Source: Glaciecola sp965660625 | GTDB lineage: Bacteria; Pseudomonadota; Gammaproteobacteria; Enterobacterales; Alteromonadaceae | Length of the DNA: 64,000 nt | Direction of reading: 5' to 3' | Assembly (NCBI GenBank): GCA_965660625.1 | Contig: CBFIAR010000018.1 | Location: forward strand, 16,751 to 80,750 | In this document: positions 17,853 through 26,483 of the stretch, in pieces | Layout: each line of letters opens with the position of its first letter | How positions within the stretch are numbered: position 1 is the first letter of the stretch | The notes under the pieces: generated by a model | The model's input: only the letters and a program-made list of their open reading frames with translations | What the model was told of the DNA's origin: nothing | Database searches by the model: none | Made by a program: the position numbers and the translations under genes

Positions 17853-20189
17853 ATGAAAATAAAACAAAAAGTCACCATTGCAACCATTATCGTAGTGTTA
17901 GTCCCTCTTTTAGTCTCCACTATACTAACCAATTATATCGCTTCTGATAAATCGTATGATGCATTAAACGAACTGACCGAACAACGCTTAATAGCGCTGA
18001 AAGATACAAAAACCGAACAAATTGAAGATTACTTTTCGACCATCAACAAACAACTTTTGAATTTAGCGGGTTCTGGCATTGTTGCCCAAGCCTTGGGGGA
18101 TTTCTCAGCAGCATCAAAGACCTATGCGAGTGACACAAATCAAACAAATATTCAACGCCTAAAGCGTTCTGCTAAGGACTATTACGATACCCAATTCACT
18201 GAGCGTTATCTTGAATTGAACGCAGAAAAACCACCAGAAAGTTCAGATATTATTGTTGATAAACTCAATATAAATGGGCTGGCGTTACAAGAAAAGTTTA
18301 TTGTTGAAAACCCGGCACCCTTGGGCAATAAAGACGCCCTCATAAACAGTAAAGATGGATCAGACTATGCTAAGCACCATGCCAAATATCATCCTTTTTT
18401 GAAAGATTTTTTGGAACGATTCGAATACTACGATATTTTCTTAGTTGAGGCCAGTTCAGGCATGGTTGTATATAGCGTGTTCAAAGAACTGGATTATGCA
18501 AGCTCACTAATCGATGGGCCTTATGCTAATAGCGGACTGGGGAAGGCATTTAAGCGCGCGATAAATCTTAACGACGGTGAAGAATTTGCACTGGCAGACT
18601 TTGAACCTTACTTACCTTCTTATGAAAGCCCTGCAAGCTTTATTGCCGCCCCCATAGAAGTTGATGGGCAGATTGAGGGAGTATTGATATTCCAAATGCC
18701 GGTTGGCCGCATCAATGAAATTATGACCTTCAAACAAAAATGGAAGGATATAGGGCTGGGCCAGTCTGGAGAAATCTATATTGTTGGCCCTGATAAGCTA
18801 TTGCGCAGTGAAAGTCGTCGCTTAAAAGAAGCAAAGTCAACCTATCTACAAGAGCTTAAAGACACAAGAACGCTAGATGAAAAAGAAATAAGTTTGATTG
18901 ACTTGAAAGACTCTGATTTGGGTATTTTACCAATCGATACTGCCAGCAGCACAATGGCACTAGCAGGTAAAACAGGCTTTAACATTATTCGCGACTATCG
19001 TAATGTGGAAGTGTTATCAGCATTCGCACCATTAAATATTAAAGGCTTGAACTGGGCGATCATAGCCCAAATAGACGAAATTGAGGCCTTCAATGCAGCA
19101 AGTAGCTTATCTGATGCATTATGGTTATCTGGACTCATCATACTCACCATTGCAGCTTTAGCAGCTAGCATCATCGCGGTCAAAGCAGCAGGAGTAATTG
19201 CAACACCAATACTAAAAATATCTCAATTTATTACGAGTGTGTCGCAAGAATTTGATTTGACAAAGAGAATGTACATGAAACGCGATGATGAAATTGGGGA
19301 TGCATCAAATGCGCTAAATGACCTGTTGCAGACATTACAGGAAACGATGAATAGGGTCAGCAATGCTAGCACTGAAATTGCAGCAGCTGCAGAACAGACC
19401 TCAGCGATTACAAAAGTCACTAGCATTGCGGTAGATAAGCAACAGAGAGAAACAACCCAAGTAGCAGCAACAATGCATCAGATGACGTCAACAGTGCATG
19501 AAGTTACAGAAAATACCAAACAGACTTCTTTTGCAACAAACCAAGCAAAAAACGAAGTGACAAATGGTATCGTTTATATGGACAAATTAACTGCCATCGT
19601 CGTTGAACTGGAAAGTGTAACAACCGAGGCAATGGAATCGATCAAACAGCTCAAAACATTTAGTATAGATATCTCAAGTGTGCTAACTGTTATCAATAGC
19701 ATTGCCGAACAAACTAATTTGCTGGCTTTGAATGCTGCTATTGAGGCCGCGCGAGCAGGTGAACATGGTCGTGGTTTTGCCGTTGTAGCAGACGAGGTTA
19801 GAACATTGGCAACGCGTACAAGTGCATCTGTAGGTGAAATATCTAATACGATAGAGAAATTACAACTAGGCTCAAATAACGCGGTTAATGCCATGGAAAA
19901 AAGCCAAGATAAGGTCAATGATGCAGTTAAACAAGGCGACTTAACGAAAGTCTCACTCAATAGTGTTGCCGACGTTATTGCTAAAATTAGTCATATGAGC
20001 CTACAAATAGCAGCGGCGTCGGAGCAACAAAGTGCGGTAACCAATGGTATTAATGACAGTATCCATTCGATTAATGAAATGAGCAATCAAACGGCAGATG
20101 GCGCCACGCAAAATGCAGAAGCAAGTAACGAATTAGCACGTTTAGCAATAAATCTTGATGACTTGGTTAAGCAATTTAAATTGTCATAA
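17853..20189 (+). CDS. Methyl-accepting chemotaxis protein
   Basis: This 778-residue chemoreceptor has a first transmembrane helix at about 8-28, a large periplasmic Cache-type sensor to about 415, a second helix near 421-445, HAMP, and a signalling coiled coil. The highly conserved hairpin tip EQTNLLALNAAIEAARAGE begins near residue 618. The large sensor, of dCache size, suggests a small-molecule ligand such as an amino or organic acid. ATG 17853 begins MKIKQK before the first helix; an upstream GTG adds 11 unlikely residues. The gene sits exactly between an intact CLCA_X gene and a relic of the CLCA_X 3' end, so it probably arrived by a rearrangement. Confidence 0.92.
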   Translation: MKIKQKVTIATIIVVLVPLLVSTILTNYIASDKSYDALNELTEQRLIALKDTKTEQIEDYFSTINKQLLNLAGSGIVAQALGDFSAASKTYASDTNQTNIQRLKRSAKDYYDTQFTERYLELNAEKPPESSDIIVDKLNINGLALQEKFIVENPAPLGNKDALINSKDGSDYAKHHAKYHPFLKDFLERFEYYDIFLVEASSGMVVYSVFKELDYASSLIDGPYANSGLGKAFKRAINLNDGEEFALADFEPYLPSYESPASFIAAPIEVDGQIEGVLIFQMPVGRINEIMTFKQKWKDIGLGQSGEIYIVGPDKLLRSESRRLKEAKSTYLQELKDTRTLDEKEISLIDLKDSDLGILPIDTASSTMALAGKTGFNIIRDYRNVEVLSAFAPLNIKGLNWAIIAQIDEIEAFNAASSLSDALWLSGLIILTIAALAASIIAVKAAGVIATPILKISQFITSVSQEFDLTKRMYMKRDDEIGDASNALNDLLQTLQETMNRVSNASTEIAAAAEQTSAITKVTSIAVDKQQRETTQVAATMHQMTSTVHEVTENTKQTSFATNQAKNEVTNGIVYMDKLTAIVVELESVTTEAMESIKQLKTFSIDISSVLTVINSIAEQTNLLALNAAIEAARAGEHGRGFAVVADEVRTLATRTSASVGEISNTIEKLQLGSNNAVNAMEKSQDKVNDAVKQGDLTKVSLNSVADVIAKISHMSLQIAAASEQQSAVTNGINDSIHSINEMSNQTADGATQNAEASNELARLAINLDDLVKQFKLS

Positions 20190-20216
20190 AAGCTCGAGGC
20201 ATCGTAGCGTTGATAA

Positions 20217-20380
20217 AATGAGATGCTGCCGGTTTTTAATTCAAGGCAATAAATACAGTGCTGATGCCAATATCGGAGACTATATGAGCGCCTCTCCATC
20301 GGCAGCGATAACAGATGAAATGGCAACTTATTTCAATTGATTGGGTAAATCTCTTGATCATAACTCCGCTGACGCGTAAA
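20217..20380 (+). pseudogene. Decayed copy of the CLCA_X gene 3' end
   Basis: Translation of this stretch aligns with the last 50 or so residues of the intact CLCA_X protein: FLIQGNKYSADANIG matches FLVQGTKQSAEAKLG, and DEMATYFN matches NEMATYFN. A TGG to TGA change gives a stop before LGKSLDH (LGKALEH in the intact copy). At DNA level GAAATGGCAACTTATTTCAA is identical to 17442-17461. Only the C-terminal fifth remains, without a start, so it is a relic of a duplicated gene. Confidence 0.8.
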
Positions 20381-20563
20381 GTTGTGCGCGAAAAGTTTAA
20401 TGAACGACTCATTTTCACTAAACAAGCGCTGAGAAGAAAAATAAATAAGGGTGTATTCGCATATTTCTGTTGAATTCGTTTACAAAACTCTATGCTTTTT
20501 CTATTAAGGCATTATACTGTGAAACAGAGCGAGAAAGCAGAATTAGAAGGACTGAGTGTAAAA

Positions 20564-20971
20564 ATGAAAAGAAAAAAACATACATCCGGTGATGAGGATG
20601 CAGCAGTAGACATGACACCAATGCTGGATATTGTCTTTATTATGTTGATATTCTTCATCGTGACAACGACCTTCTCATCAGAGAAAGGCTTAGAGCCTAC
20701 GCGTCCACCTGAGAGCGATAGTCCTCCACCACCGAATAGTAAGTCATTATCAATAAGGATTGACGATTCAGGTCAAATACTGATGAACGGTCGTATTGTC
20801 GATATCCGCCGTGTTGTTGCAAATGCACAAACCTATTTAGCAAATAACGATACTGACTCTGCAGCAATTCAAGCGAGTGAAAACACTGAGCATGGCGTTG
20901 TTGTCAGCGTTATGGACCAAGTCAAATTAGCGGGTATAAGCAAAATATCAGTATTGGTAAAGGAAAAGTAA
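20564..20971 (+). CDS. exbD: ExbD/TolR family biopolymer transport protein (orphan)
   Basis: This 135-residue protein has the ExbD/TolR layout: basic N-terminus, MTPMLDIVFIMLIFFIVTTT membrane helix with the conserved proton-relay aspartate at residue 22, and a periplasmic domain. Such proteins work with ExbB/TolQ to energise TonB-type outer-membrane uptake. No ExbB, TolQ or TonB gene is adjacent, so this copy is an orphan. ATG 20564 begins MKRKKH; the longer frame from 20492 lacks support. A strong terminator follows. Confidence 0.85.
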   Translation: MKRKKHTSGDEDAAVDMTPMLDIVFIMLIFFIVTTTFSSEKGLEPTRPPESDSPPPPNSKSLSIRIDDSGQILMNGRIVDIRRVVANAQTYLANNDTDSAAIQASENTEHGVVVSVMDQVKLAGISKISVLVKEK

Positions 20972-20993
20972 CGCAGTTACCAAACAGAATGCG

Positions 20994-21023
20994 AAAACGC
21001 TGCTTAGTGCAGCGTTTTTTTTT
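20994..21023 (+). terminator. Intrinsic terminator after exbD
   Basis: Stem ACGCTGC, loop TTAGT, stem GCAGCGT and nine T residues form a classic terminator 23 bases after the exbD stop. Confidence 0.92.
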
Positions 21024-21192
21024 GCTCTGTTTTATTCTAGGCGTCAATTAATCAGCTATTTGCATTGGGATGTGAGGGTCTCATCCCACATACGGCATAC
21101 GGCATCAATGTGCCATGATTGTGTTTGACAAAACATGAAAAACGGGAGAAGACCAAGATAGATATTACAACAACCCGATTGGACATAACCAA

Positions 21193-21714
21193 TTAGTCTT
21201 TTAGTAACACACTCTTTTGTGCCGAAGAATCTTTATAGAGTGTATAAAATATACTGCACAAGTTAGTTATATTAAATACTGTACCGAATATACTGCCAAC
21301 CATCACTGCGTAAAGTAAGCCCAGTACTTCGGCGAAAATAAACCACTGACGGATCATTTTTGCACTTGTCAGCGTAATTGAACCTACCGTAAATATGAGT
21401 GACGAGGCATAGGCAATCACAATCGTCCAGCTATGATTTAACCAAAGCAACTCATAAAAGAAAAAGCAAATATTGGCAGTAACGAAAGTAAATAAGACAG
21501 GTAGTCCACGATACTTCATAGCAACAATATTACGAATACTGGCCAGCATGCATCCAACACCTGCAGCCATTGCGCCAAGCAAGAAAAAGTGAATGCTAAC
21601 GCTCAATAAGGCGATAGATGTAATGAAGCGATATCGATTAATATCACTTTGTCGGTATCCAATGAAATTAAAAACGACGGCTATTGCGCCAAAAACTTCA
21701 GCTACTGGTAGCAT
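21193..21714 (-). CDS. ygjV: YgjV family inner-membrane protein
   Basis: This 173-residue protein has five or six hydrophobic helices and matches the YgjV/Imp family: IGYRQSDINRYRF near the N-terminus and the HFFLLGAMAAGVGCMLASIRN segment in the middle. No function is established. ACGGAGAAC precedes the ATG. It stands alone, about 170 bp beyond the exbD terminator on the other strand. Confidence 0.8.
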   Translation of the reverse strand: MLPVAEVFGAIAVVFNFIGYRQSDINRYRFITSIALLSVSIHFFLLGAMAAGVGCMLASIRNIVAMKYRGLPVLFTFVTANICFFFYELLWLNHSWTIVIAYASSLIFTVGSITLTSAKMIRQWFIFAEVLGLLYAVMVGSIFGTVFNITNLCSIFYTLYKDSSAQKSVLLKD

Positions 21715-21820
21715 GTGTTCTCCGTAAATTACTTGTTAGCGGCTTTCTGCCGGCTAATAAGCGACAGTGGCAGTAAATTGCAGAAACACCGCTAAAAGTA
21801 ATCTTAAGGCGCACAACACG

Positions 21821-22189
21821 CTATTGAAATGAAGACTGGGTCTCAAACCACTGGTCGTATGAAAGCACAATATGTTCATCAATATAATCGGCTGGATAAG
21901 CAAATAATCCAAACTGATTGCCTTTATGATGCGATATCACTACCGCCAGCTTGGGCATCTCAGACATGTTTTGATGAAAAGGATCCCAAAGCGGGATTAG
22001 ATACTTGTCGACACGGATCAGAGGCACGTTGACACCATTGATCAGCTTCCATTCATCAGCGACTGGATTGGGAATGCATGCATACACGCAATGAAAAGGG
22101 ATTTTAATTTGCACCCCATCCCACCAGAACTGTTCAATTCTTATATTTTCTATCAGTGTTTCAACATCTGTTGGAATAGCTGTAGCCAT
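21821..22189 (-). CDS. Hypothetical protein, weak CheW-like resemblance
   Basis: This 122-residue soluble protein has an AGAGG site before its ATG. The middle part, INGVNVPLIRVDKYL followed by AVVISHHKGNQFGLFAYPAD, is reminiscent of the CheW fold pattern (a G-x-x-x-P-L strand, then a V-V-V strand and a G-x-L strand). The similarity is weak and I cannot confirm it. A chemoreceptor lies about 1.6 kb away, which is suggestive only. A 15-bp palindrome lies 32 bp upstream. Confidence 0.5.
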   Translation of the reverse strand: MATAIPTDVETLIENIRIEQFWWDGVQIKIPFHCVYACIPNPVADEWKLINGVNVPLIRVDKYLIPLWDPFHQNMSEMPKLAVVISHHKGNQFGLFAYPADYIDEHIVLSYDQWFETQSSFQ

Positions 22190-22220
22190 AATGAATTGCC
22201 TCTTAAAACTTCATGAAGGA

Positions 22221-22235
22221 ACATACTCAGTATGT
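22221..22235. promoter_or_regulatory. Palindrome, possible operator
   Basis: ACATACT-C-AGTATGT is a perfect 7-bp inverted repeat around one base, about 32 bp upstream of the hypothetical gene start at 22189. The size suits a dimeric repressor site; the loop is too short for a terminator. Confidence 0.35.
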
Positions 22236-22327
22236 CCCTATTTAGCTTATCGATGCAAATTAAGATTAACTTTAGCTAAAAATCGGCGCGAGTATAGTAA
22301 TTATGCCCCTCTATCGCCAGTCCTATC

Positions 22328-22957
22328 TCAGAAAATTTGCAGCTGAATCATCTGATAGGCCACTTGCTGAGCGCTCACTGGTCGATATTTAGAGAAAGGA
22401 CCAAACATAAGGGGCGACAACACATTCATGATGGCGATACCCCAACTTTCGCCTGCGCGCTTTTCTTTGCGCTGGCCTAGTAATAGACTAGGTCGCACGG
22501 CAGCGGCATTATCAAGCTGTGGCATGTTAAGAATTGCATTTTCTAATTCTCCTTTTACTTTTAAATAAAAGTTTTTACTCTTCGCGTTTGCGCCAACAGA
22601 AGAAATCCAAACAAAGCTTTTAGCTCGCTGTGCCCTCGTCAATTGAGCTGCGACATGCACAAATTGAAAATCGACACGGCGGAAGTTTGACTGTGAACCT
22701 GCTTGTTTAATTGTCGTGCCTAAACAACAAAAAACATGTTCAACTGAAAAGTAGCCCTGATAGTCCTGTAACTCGTCAAAGTCGATCACAATAGCTTGTA
22801 TTTTATTCAATGGATCATGGTACTGCGCTTTTGATAGAGGAGAGCGCACCAAACAGGTTACCTGGGAGTATCGATCATCCTGGCATAGTTGATTCACCAG
22901 CGCTTTGCCAACTAAACCTGACGCGCCAAGCACCAATGCTTTGTATTTTTCAGTCAT
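22328..22957 (-). CDS. NAD(P)H-binding reductase of the TIP30/HTATIP2-like type
   Basis: This 209-residue atypical SDR has the glycine motif GASGLVG at residues 11-17. Family blocks FCCLGTTIKQAGS and WISSVGANAKSKNFYLKVKGELE supply the serine and YxxxK active-site residues. It is divergent from the DPP-IV-type peptidase gene, with about 70 bp between starts. Function in bacteria is unknown. Confidence 0.82.
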   Translation of the reverse strand: MTEKYKALVLGASGLVGKALVNQLCQDDRYSQVTCLVRSPLSKAQYHDPLNKIQAIVIDFDELQDYQGYFSVEHVFCCLGTTIKQAGSQSNFRRVDFQFVHVAAQLTRAQRAKSFVWISSVGANAKSKNFYLKVKGELENAILNMPQLDNAAAVRPSLLLGQRKEKRAGESWGIAIMNVLSPLMFGPFSKYRPVSAQQVAYQMIQLQIF

Positions 22958-23027
22958 ATTTTACCTAGGTTGTGATACTCTTTTGCGTTATTCAAACAAT
23001 AACAATGTGAACGACGAACAATTCATT

Positions 23028-25253
23028 ATGAACAGACTAATCATTACTTTAGCTTGCGCATTTGGGTTCAGCTTAACCTCAAATGTAAATGCAGAAACGC
23101 TCAGCATTGAGCGTATCCATCAGTCGCCTTCTTTATCAGGTAGCACGCCAAAGGGCATTCAAGTATCACCAGATGGTCAGCGAGTGACTTTTCTGAAAGG
23201 AAAAGAAGCTGACTACGATCGATATGATCTATGGGAATATCACATTCCTACAGGTAAAACACAAATTCTATTTGACTCGGACGACCTCCATACCGGGCCA
23301 GAAGTCTTATCCAACGAAGAAAAAGCACGCCGCGAACGGATGCGTGTGTATGGCAGCGGCATTATTACTTACGATTGGTCGAGTGACGGTAGCGCCTTAC
23401 TATTCCCTCTGGCTGGAGACGTTTATTACTTTAAAATTGGCGATAGAAAAGCCAAACGATTATTGGAAACGGACGCGTTTGAAACTGACATTAGGTTTTC
23501 ACCCAAAGGGACTTTTATTTCCTACATTCGTGAGCAAAATTTATATGTGATGAACATAGCCAGTGGAAAAGAACAGGCCATTACAAGCAAAGGTGGAGGC
23601 AACATTAAATACGCAATGGCGGAATTTGTCGCGCAGGAAGAAATGGGTCGAATGACTGGCTACTGGTGGTCAGACGACGAGAAGCATATCGCTTTTACTA
23701 AAGTTGATGAAAGCCCCGTTGACAAAATTGTGCGCTCAGAAATCTATGCCGATTCGATCAGTACTATAGAGCAGAAGTATCCCAAGGCTGGCACTAATAA
23801 CGTGCATATTGAATTGGCTGTCGCCAACCTCGATAGCGGCAAAGTTCGATGGGTAGACCTAGGTGAAAACAAAGATATATATTTAGCTCGCGCTAATTGG
23901 ATGAATGAATCCACATTGACTTACCAGACGCAATCTCGTGATCAGCAAATACTAAACTTAAACGCACTCAATATTGCGAGCGGCGAGCACACGGCGCTAT
24001 TGCAAGAAACCAGCAACACTTGGCTTAACTTACATTTCGATTTGCGCTTTTTAGCCGACCACAAGCATTTTGTTTGGGCCTCTGAACGCGATGGTTTTAA
24101 ACATCTCTACTTGTATCGCAATAGTGGTGAACTCGTTCGACAAATCACCCAAGGTGACTGGGTTGTTGAAAGCATCAAAGCCATCGATGAAAAGAAAGGG
24201 CTTATCTACTTTCAAGGGCGCAAAGATACAGTACTGGAAAGTCATATTTACTCAGTGCCACTTGATGGCAGTAACATAAGTCGACTAAGCGAAGCGAATC
24301 GATTCCATAATGCGACATTCAGTTCTGACGCTTCAGTATATGTGGATTCACATTCCACTGCTAACTCCCCTGCACAAGTGAGCTTACATAAAGCCGATGG
24401 CAGCATGATCACCTGGCTTGAAGAAAACAAGGTAGATGAAAACCACCCCTTACATGCATATACTGATAGCTGGGTTAGGCCGGAATTTGGCAAGATAAAA
24501 GCACAAGATGGCACGGATCTGCACTATCGTCTTTATAAGCCCACCGAATTGAAAGGCAAACATCCTGTTATCGTCTATTTGTATGGTGGTCCACACGCTC
24601 AAACAGTAACCAACAGCTGGGGCGGTAATCGTGGTTTATTAATGCAGCACTGGGTAAACAAAGGTTATGTGGTGTTTACTCTGGATAATCGTGGGTCTTA
24701 TAACCGAGGCAAAGCCTTCGAAGATCCATTATCCAAGAAAATGGGCTTTGTTGAAGTTGAAGACCAAGTAGCAGGCGTCAAGTTTTTGCGTACTTTGGAT
24801 TTCGTTGACCCAGCAAGAATTGGTGTGCACGGACACAGCTACGGTGGCTACATGACGTTGATGGCAATGTTCAAGGCCGGTGACTACTTTGCAGCAGGTG
24901 TCTCAGGTGCCCCAGTGACCGATTGGCGTTTGTATGATACACACTATACGGAACGTTATATGGGTAACCCAAAGACAGATGAGCAAGCGTATACTGACTC
25001 ATCCGTATTTCCATACGCCAAAGACCTCAAAGGTAATTTACTTATTTATCATGGTATGGCCGACGATAATGTATTGTTCACTCACAGCACTATGCTATAC
25101 AAACATTTGCAAGACTTAGCATTGCCGTTTGAGGTTATGGATTACCCCGGTAAGAAACATAGTATTCGAGGTAAAAACACCGGAATTCATCTGTATAAGA
25201 CAATCACTAATTTCTTTGACAAACATTTAAAAGCAATAAAAGCGCTCAAGTAA
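23028..25253 (+). CDS. Dipeptidyl peptidase IV family serine peptidase (S9B), secreted
   Basis: This 741-residue exopeptidase has a signal peptide of about 22 residues ending SNVNA, then a beta-propeller domain, then an alpha/beta-hydrolase domain. The catalytic triad is Ser604 in GHSYGGYM, an aspartate in ADDNV (679/680) and His711 in GKKHSIRG. The glutamate pair EFVAQEEMGR that binds the substrate N-terminus is present. It probably removes X-Pro dipeptides in the periplasm for peptide feeding. ATG 23028 is chosen because it begins the signal peptide; the frame is open further upstream into the divergent promoter. Confidence 0.92.
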   Translation: MNRLIITLACAFGFSLTSNVNAETLSIERIHQSPSLSGSTPKGIQVSPDGQRVTFLKGKEADYDRYDLWEYHIPTGKTQILFDSDDLHTGPEVLSNEEKARRERMRVYGSGIITYDWSSDGSALLFPLAGDVYYFKIGDRKAKRLLETDAFETDIRFSPKGTFISYIREQNLYVMNIASGKEQAITSKGGGNIKYAMAEFVAQEEMGRMTGYWWSDDEKHIAFTKVDESPVDKIVRSEIYADSISTIEQKYPKAGTNNVHIELAVANLDSGKVRWVDLGENKDIYLARANWMNESTLTYQTQSRDQQILNLNALNIASGEHTALLQETSNTWLNLHFDLRFLADHKHFVWASERDGFKHLYLYRNSGELVRQITQGDWVVESIKAIDEKKGLIYFQGRKDTVLESHIYSVPLDGSNISRLSEANRFHNATFSSDASVYVDSHSTANSPAQVSLHKADGSMITWLEENKVDENHPLHAYTDSWVRPEFGKIKAQDGTDLHYRLYKPTELKGKHPVIVYLYGGPHAQTVTNSWGGNRGLLMQHWVNKGYVVFTLDNRGSYNRGKAFEDPLSKKMGFVEVEDQVAGVKFLRTLDFVDPARIGVHGHSYGGYMTLMAMFKAGDYFAAGVSGAPVTDWRLYDTHYTERYMGNPKTDEQAYTDSSVFPYAKDLKGNLLIYHGMADDNVLFTHSTMLYKHLQDLALPFEVMDYPGKKHSIRGKNTGIHLYKTITNFFDKHLKAIKALK

Positions 25254-25266
25254 TCGCATTAACTGT

Positions 25267-25306
25267 TCCTTCATGTTTATAGTAGATATATATGAAGGAC
25301 GTTTTA
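25267..25306 (+). terminator. Possible terminator after the peptidase gene
   Basis: Arms TCCTTCAT and ATGAAGGA surround a 17-base AT-rich loop, followed by GTTTTATTT. The loop is long, so this is moderate evidence. Confidence 0.45.
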
Positions 25307-25434
25307 TTTACGCATTTAGTGGCTCTGCATTTTTATGCTAAAGCTTCATATCAAAACAGGATGCGTTTAAACTAGGCTTAAAAGCAAAATAAATTGTGAA
25401 ACGCATTAGTGTTTTTGTAAAAGGATCTTTTTAG

Positions 25435-26442
25435 ATGGTAACGATAGCTGACATAGAAGCGGCACAAAAACGTATTAGTAGTATTGTTAAGCAAACACCA
25501 ATATTTGAGTCGCGTTTGCTCAATCATTGGCTCGGTCATAAAATTTATTTTAAAGCTGAATGTTTGCAGCGAACCGGAGCGTTCAAATTACGTGGAGCAA
25601 CCAACATATTAGCTAAACTGCACGAGCAAGGAGCACTTCCTCAACGTGTTATCGCCAATTCATCAGGCAATCATGCGCAAGCCGTTGCCTTTGCATGTGG
25701 GCAATTTGGAATTCCTGTTTCGATATACTGTGCAGATACTATTTCCCCCATTAAAGCTGCGGCAACTGAGTTCTATGGCGCACAAATAAATAGATTTGCA
25801 AGCAGAGAAGAAGCGGACGCTGCGGTGGAAAAAGCGGCTCATGAAGAAGGAACGCTGTGGATCCCGCCTTTCAATCATCCTGACATTATTGCAGGCCAAG
25901 GCACAGTCACCTTGGAGGCTCTTGAGCAATTAGTAGAGACTGGTGTAGAGCCAGATGGTATTTTTGCACCCTGTGGTGGTGGCGGTCTGCTATCTGGCGC
26001 CATTATTGCGACGAAAGCGCGCTTACCAAATGCTCAAGTTGTGGGTGCTGAACCTTTAAATGCGAATGATGCTGCTCGAAGCTTACAAAGCGGAAAAATC
26101 GAGCGCCTTGATGGTGCGCCCGATACTTTGGCTGACGGCGCTGCTACCCCAGCTATTGGCAATCATACTTTCGACATATTAAAAACGATTGATGACTTTT
26201 ACGAAGTAGACGAACAACAGATTGCCTATTGGACACAATGGTTGCACCATTTATTGAAATTACACATAGAACCAACCTGTGCGATGAGTATGGCTGCAGT
26301 TGCTGCTTGGTTGAGTGATAAACCTGCCAACCAGAAGGTGCTAGTGATATTATCCGGGGGGAATATTAGCCAAGCATCAATGCAAAAAATATGGCAGCAA
26401 GACTACCTAACTCAGCCCCCAATAATGAATCCAGAAGCTTAA
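25435..26442 (+). CDS. Threonine/serine dehydratase-like PLP enzyme
   Basis: This 335-residue fold-type II PLP enzyme has the cofactor lysine at residue 51 (TGAFKLRG). The substrate loop SSGNHAQAVA and the phosphate-binding glycine loop CGGGGLLSG are present. It lacks the C-terminal regulatory domain of biosynthetic IlvA, so it is a catabolic-type threonine/serine dehydratase or a relative acting on hydroxyaspartate or ectoine-derived amino acids. AAAGGATC precedes the ATG. An amidohydrolase gene follows after about 40 bp and may be cotranscribed. Confidence 0.85.
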   Translation: MVTIADIEAAQKRISSIVKQTPIFESRLLNHWLGHKIYFKAECLQRTGAFKLRGATNILAKLHEQGALPQRVIANSSGNHAQAVAFACGQFGIPVSIYCADTISPIKAAATEFYGAQINRFASREEADAAVEKAAHEEGTLWIPPFNHPDIIAGQGTVTLEALEQLVETGVEPDGIFAPCGGGGLLSGAIIATKARLPNAQVVGAEPLNANDAARSLQSGKIERLDGAPDTLADGAATPAIGNHTFDILKTIDDFYEVDEQQIAYWTQWLHHLLKLHIEPTCAMSMAAVAAWLSDKPANQKVLVILSGGNISQASMQKIWQQDYLTQPPIMNPEA

Positions 26443-26483
26443 CTCGTTTTACACAAACAACATTGACATCAAAAGGAATGTAA

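Noticed and set aside
19574..19960. Minus-strand ORF inside the chemoreceptor
   Set aside because: Shadow of the repetitive coiled-coil coding sequence.
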